NCBI GenBank assembly: GCA_031291115.1
Contig: JARLJQ010000040.1
Location: 1-64,000 of the forward strand
DNA: 64,000 nucleotides
Source of the DNA: Legionella sp.
GTDB lineage: Bacteria > Pseudomonadota > Gammaproteobacteria > Legionellales > Legionellaceae
Direction: 5' to 3'
The notes below the pieces were generated by a model. The model saw only the letters and a program-made list of their open reading frames with translations. It had not been told where the DNA came from and ran no database searches. Below, in pieces: positions 62,424 through 64,000 of this stretch; the first letter of the stretch is position 1; each line of letters starts with the position of its first letter. A program made the translations under genes and the position numbers.

Positions 62424-62765
62424 ATGAGTGGAAATACGATGAGTAACGTCATGCGTACTGCAGTTTTTGCTCTAGGCCTTTTCGCTAGCGCAGTATGCGG
62501 CGCACATGGCGGCGGCGGAGGTGGCGGTCATGGTGGTGGAGGTTACCACGGTGGCGGCGGCTATCACGGTGGAGGTGGGTATTATCATGGTGGCGGTGGT
62601 TACTATCACGGTCATGGTGGTGGTTATTACGGTGGTGGTGGTTGGGGTTGGGGGCCTGGTGTAGTTATCGGTGTTCCTTTTGGTGGTTATTACCCTCCCA
62701 CATGTCAGACCGTTCGTGTATGTAATACTTACGGGCATTGTTGGTTACAACAATCTTGTGATTAA
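62424..62765 (+). CDS. Exported Gly/His/Tyr-rich small protein
   Basis: 113 residues. A signal peptide (RTAVFALGLFASAVCGA) is followed by about 60 residues of low-complexity GGGG-YHGGGG repeats, then VVIGVPFGGYYPPTCQTVRV and a short Cys-containing tail (four Cys). His-rich repeats suggest metal binding or a sticky surface protein; no family was recognised. GAGGA precedes the start. It shares its upstream region with the divergent globin operon. Confidence 0.75.
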   Translation: MSGNTMSNVMRTAVFALGLFASAVCGAHGGGGGGGHGGGGYHGGGGYHGGGGYYHGGGGYYHGHGGGYYGGGGWGWGPGVVIGVPFGGYYPPTCQTVRVCNTYGHCWLQQSCD

Positions 62766-62782
62766 TTGTTCTTCAGTAATTT

Positions 62783-62816
62783 AAAAACCGCAAAACGGCA
62801 ATTTGCGGTTTTTTTG
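62783..62816 (+). terminator. Intrinsic terminator
   Basis: AAACCGCAAA pairs with TTTGCGGTTT around ACGGCAA, followed by a T run. It lies directly after the Gly/His/Tyr-rich gene. Confidence 0.9.
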
Positions 62817-62979
62817 TTCCATTAGTTTGTTTTGTTCTTTTTGTGCATAATGGTCGCGAATCGACCAGCTTGTGATTTCATATGACAGAATGCATGCTTG
62901 ACGCGAAACAATTACATTCCAATAACGAAGCGAAGTTGTTATTATTTCTGCTTCGTCGTTTCTTAATATATGGATTATT

Positions 62980-63819
62980 ATGAAGAGTACCTTAGATTAT
63001 TTGATGCAACTTAACTGGGAGCATATGGTTTTTGCTTTCACGTTGCTTTTTTTTGGTTACTTTTTTGCTAAAAAAATCAGTAATCTGGTTGGTAAATTCA
63101 TTGAAAATAAATTTTCCAAACATCATGGTATGTTGTTTGGACGTATTGTTTACTACGGCTTATTTTTACTGTTTGCGGTTTCTGCTTTGCATGAAATGGG
63201 CTTTAAGCTAACCATCTTACTAGGTACGGCAGGTTTGTTTACTGTAGCTCTAAGTTTTGCCTCACAAACTGCAGCGTCTAATCTGATTAGTGGTGTTTTT
63301 CTTTTGTTTGAGCGCCCTTTTAAAGTGGGTGATATAATTTCTATAAAGGACATAAAGGGCACTGTAGAAACTATTGATTGGTTATCAACCAAAATTAAAA
63401 CCAGTGATAATCGGCTCATTCGTATACCTAACGAAGGGCTTATCAAATCAGAGATCACTAATTTAAGTATTTTCCCCCAAAAACGCGATGAAATTGTGCT
63501 GCGCATAGATGCATCTAATGATGTAGCCTTTGTTAAATTATTACTTAAAGCAATTTGTGATGAGTGTACTCATATCTCATCTAAGCCAGCTGCCAAAATT
63601 TTATTGTCGCAAATGATCGAGAGTGGAGGCATTGAACTTCACTTGTTGTATTGGTCGAGAACAGATCTATCTGATGTACGAGATGAAGTACTCACGGCTA
63701 TTAAATCCACCTTTGAACGTGAAGGCATCACCTTTGTTCCAGACAGGCTTTCTGTTCTAGGACGTATGGGTAATTCATTTGCAGAGCGCGTGACAAAAAA
63801 TTTGAGTACAACCTATTGA
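62980..63819 (+). CDS. Small-conductance mechanosensitive channel, MscS family
   Basis: 279 residues with three membrane helices, the pore-lining Gly/Ala-rich helix TILLGTAGLFTVALSFASQT and the beta domain ERPFKVGDIISIKD followed by RIPNEGLI. Length and order are those of E. coli MscS. It opens on membrane tension to release solutes during osmotic downshock. Single gene; the space before it (62817-62979) shows no other feature. Confidence 0.92.
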   Translation: MKSTLDYLMQLNWEHMVFAFTLLFFGYFFAKKISNLVGKFIENKFSKHHGMLFGRIVYYGLFLLFAVSALHEMGFKLTILLGTAGLFTVALSFASQTAASNLISGVFLLFERPFKVGDIISIKDIKGTVETIDWLSTKIKTSDNRLIRIPNEGLIKSEITNLSIFPQKRDEIVLRIDASNDVAFVKLLLKAICDECTHISSKPAAKILLSQMIESGGIELHLLYWSRTDLSDVRDEVLTAIKSTFEREGITFVPDRLSVLGRMGNSFAERVTKNLSTTY

Positions 63820-63895
63820 AGACAACGTAAATAATTTGCTTCATCGCAATAATATTGATATAGACGTTACCTATTAGTTTTATCAGGATAAAATA

Positions 63896-64000
63896 ATGAA
63901 CAGTTTACCTAATTGCCCTAAATGTAACTCAGAATATACCTATGAAGAAGGCGTTTTGTTGGTTTGCCCCGAATGTGCTCATGAATGGGCAAAAGATGCG
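63896..64000 (+). CDS. yjdM: YjdM/PhnA zinc-ribbon protein (partial, runs off the window)
   Basis: The first 35 residues, [20 protein letters not shown] then [15 protein letters not shown], are the two-CxxC zinc ribbon of the YjdM (PhnA) family. Despite the old name, a role in phosphonate use is doubtful. The rest of the gene lies beyond the window. AGGATAAA precedes the ATG. Confidence 0.88.
   Translation, partial: MNSLPNCPKCNSEYTYEEGVLLVCPECAHEWAKDA

Noticed and set aside
62472-62738. 88-codon Thr-rich open frame opposite the Gly-rich gene
   Set aside because: It is the mirror of the low-complexity Gly/His/Tyr repeats and has no independent support.
1-64000. CRISPR array
   Set aside because: No set of regularly spaced direct repeats with unique spacers was seen; the tandem similarity at 17300-22600 is coding HEAT-type repetition.
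1-64000. tRNA genes
   Set aside because: I scanned the intergenic spaces for a GTTCGA-type T loop with a matching acceptor stem and found no convincing candidate.

Overview
The window looks like a chromosomal segment of a Legionella species that is not a typical L. pneumophila strain. The evidence is the AT-rich composition, tandem ankyrin and HEAT-repeat proteins of the Dot/Icm-effector type, a Legionella-style Thi5, and a chemotaxis-like cassette that L. pneumophila is known to lack. These are inferences from gene content; nothing here names the species.

Layout. 1-1500: the 3' end of a 23S rRNA gene, two tandem and non-identical 5S genes each with its own terminator, an IS3 transposase scrap and a 6S RNA. 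1500-10600: an acyl-CoA dehydrogenase, an exported beta-carbonic anhydrase, GtrA, a leftward run (glutathione reductase, gamma-carbonic anhydrase, DUF1622, 2H phosphoesterase), and a rightward HlyD/ATPase/permease exporter. 10600-16950: an effector-like unknown, a metallophosphoesterase, PBP4 (dacB), an orphan parB and a small unknown. 17300-22600: two tandem paralogous proteins with an F-box-like N terminus and about 15 HEAT-like repeats each. 23000-28050: a compact chemotaxis-like operon (degenerate receptor-like protein, metallo-beta-lactamase-fold di-iron protein, soluble receptor stub, CheA, CheW, CheV-like), without CheR, CheB, CheY or CheZ. 28250-41000: a secreted alliinase-like enzyme, a DJ-1 family protein, PspC, a Stealth sugar-phosphotransferase, an SDR, two pseudogenes, a ParD-like/methionine aminopeptidase pair, TspO, MltA, a TPP riboswitch with thi5, an ankyrin protein and DUF423. 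41300-46450: a second exporter cassette headed by a cyclic-nucleotide-binding protein and facing a TolC-like gene. 46700-53300: a serine-type permease, two ankyrin genes, and a URC-type uracil degradation operon (URC1-like, URC4/DUF1688, upp). 53500-58640: MAPEG, two effector-like unknowns and an exported L,D-transpeptidase. 58700-62320: group III truncated globin, cydP, cydA, cydB and cydX read leftward from a region with two NsrR-like palindromes. 62400-64000: a Gly/His/Tyr-rich exported protein, MscS and the start of yjdM.

How parts fit together. The globin/cyd block reads as a nitric-oxide- and low-oxygen-resistant respiratory unit. The Thi5 gene under a TPP riboswitch is a self-contained route to the thiamine pyrimidine. 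The URC trio would convert uracil to UMP and then open the base. The chemotaxis-like operon could couple an oxygen or iron signal to CheA without membrane receptors or methylation adaptation; it is the most unusual system in the window.

The intergenic spaces carry at least four families of palindromic repeats, plus IS3 and IS4 transposase remnants and several decayed genes.
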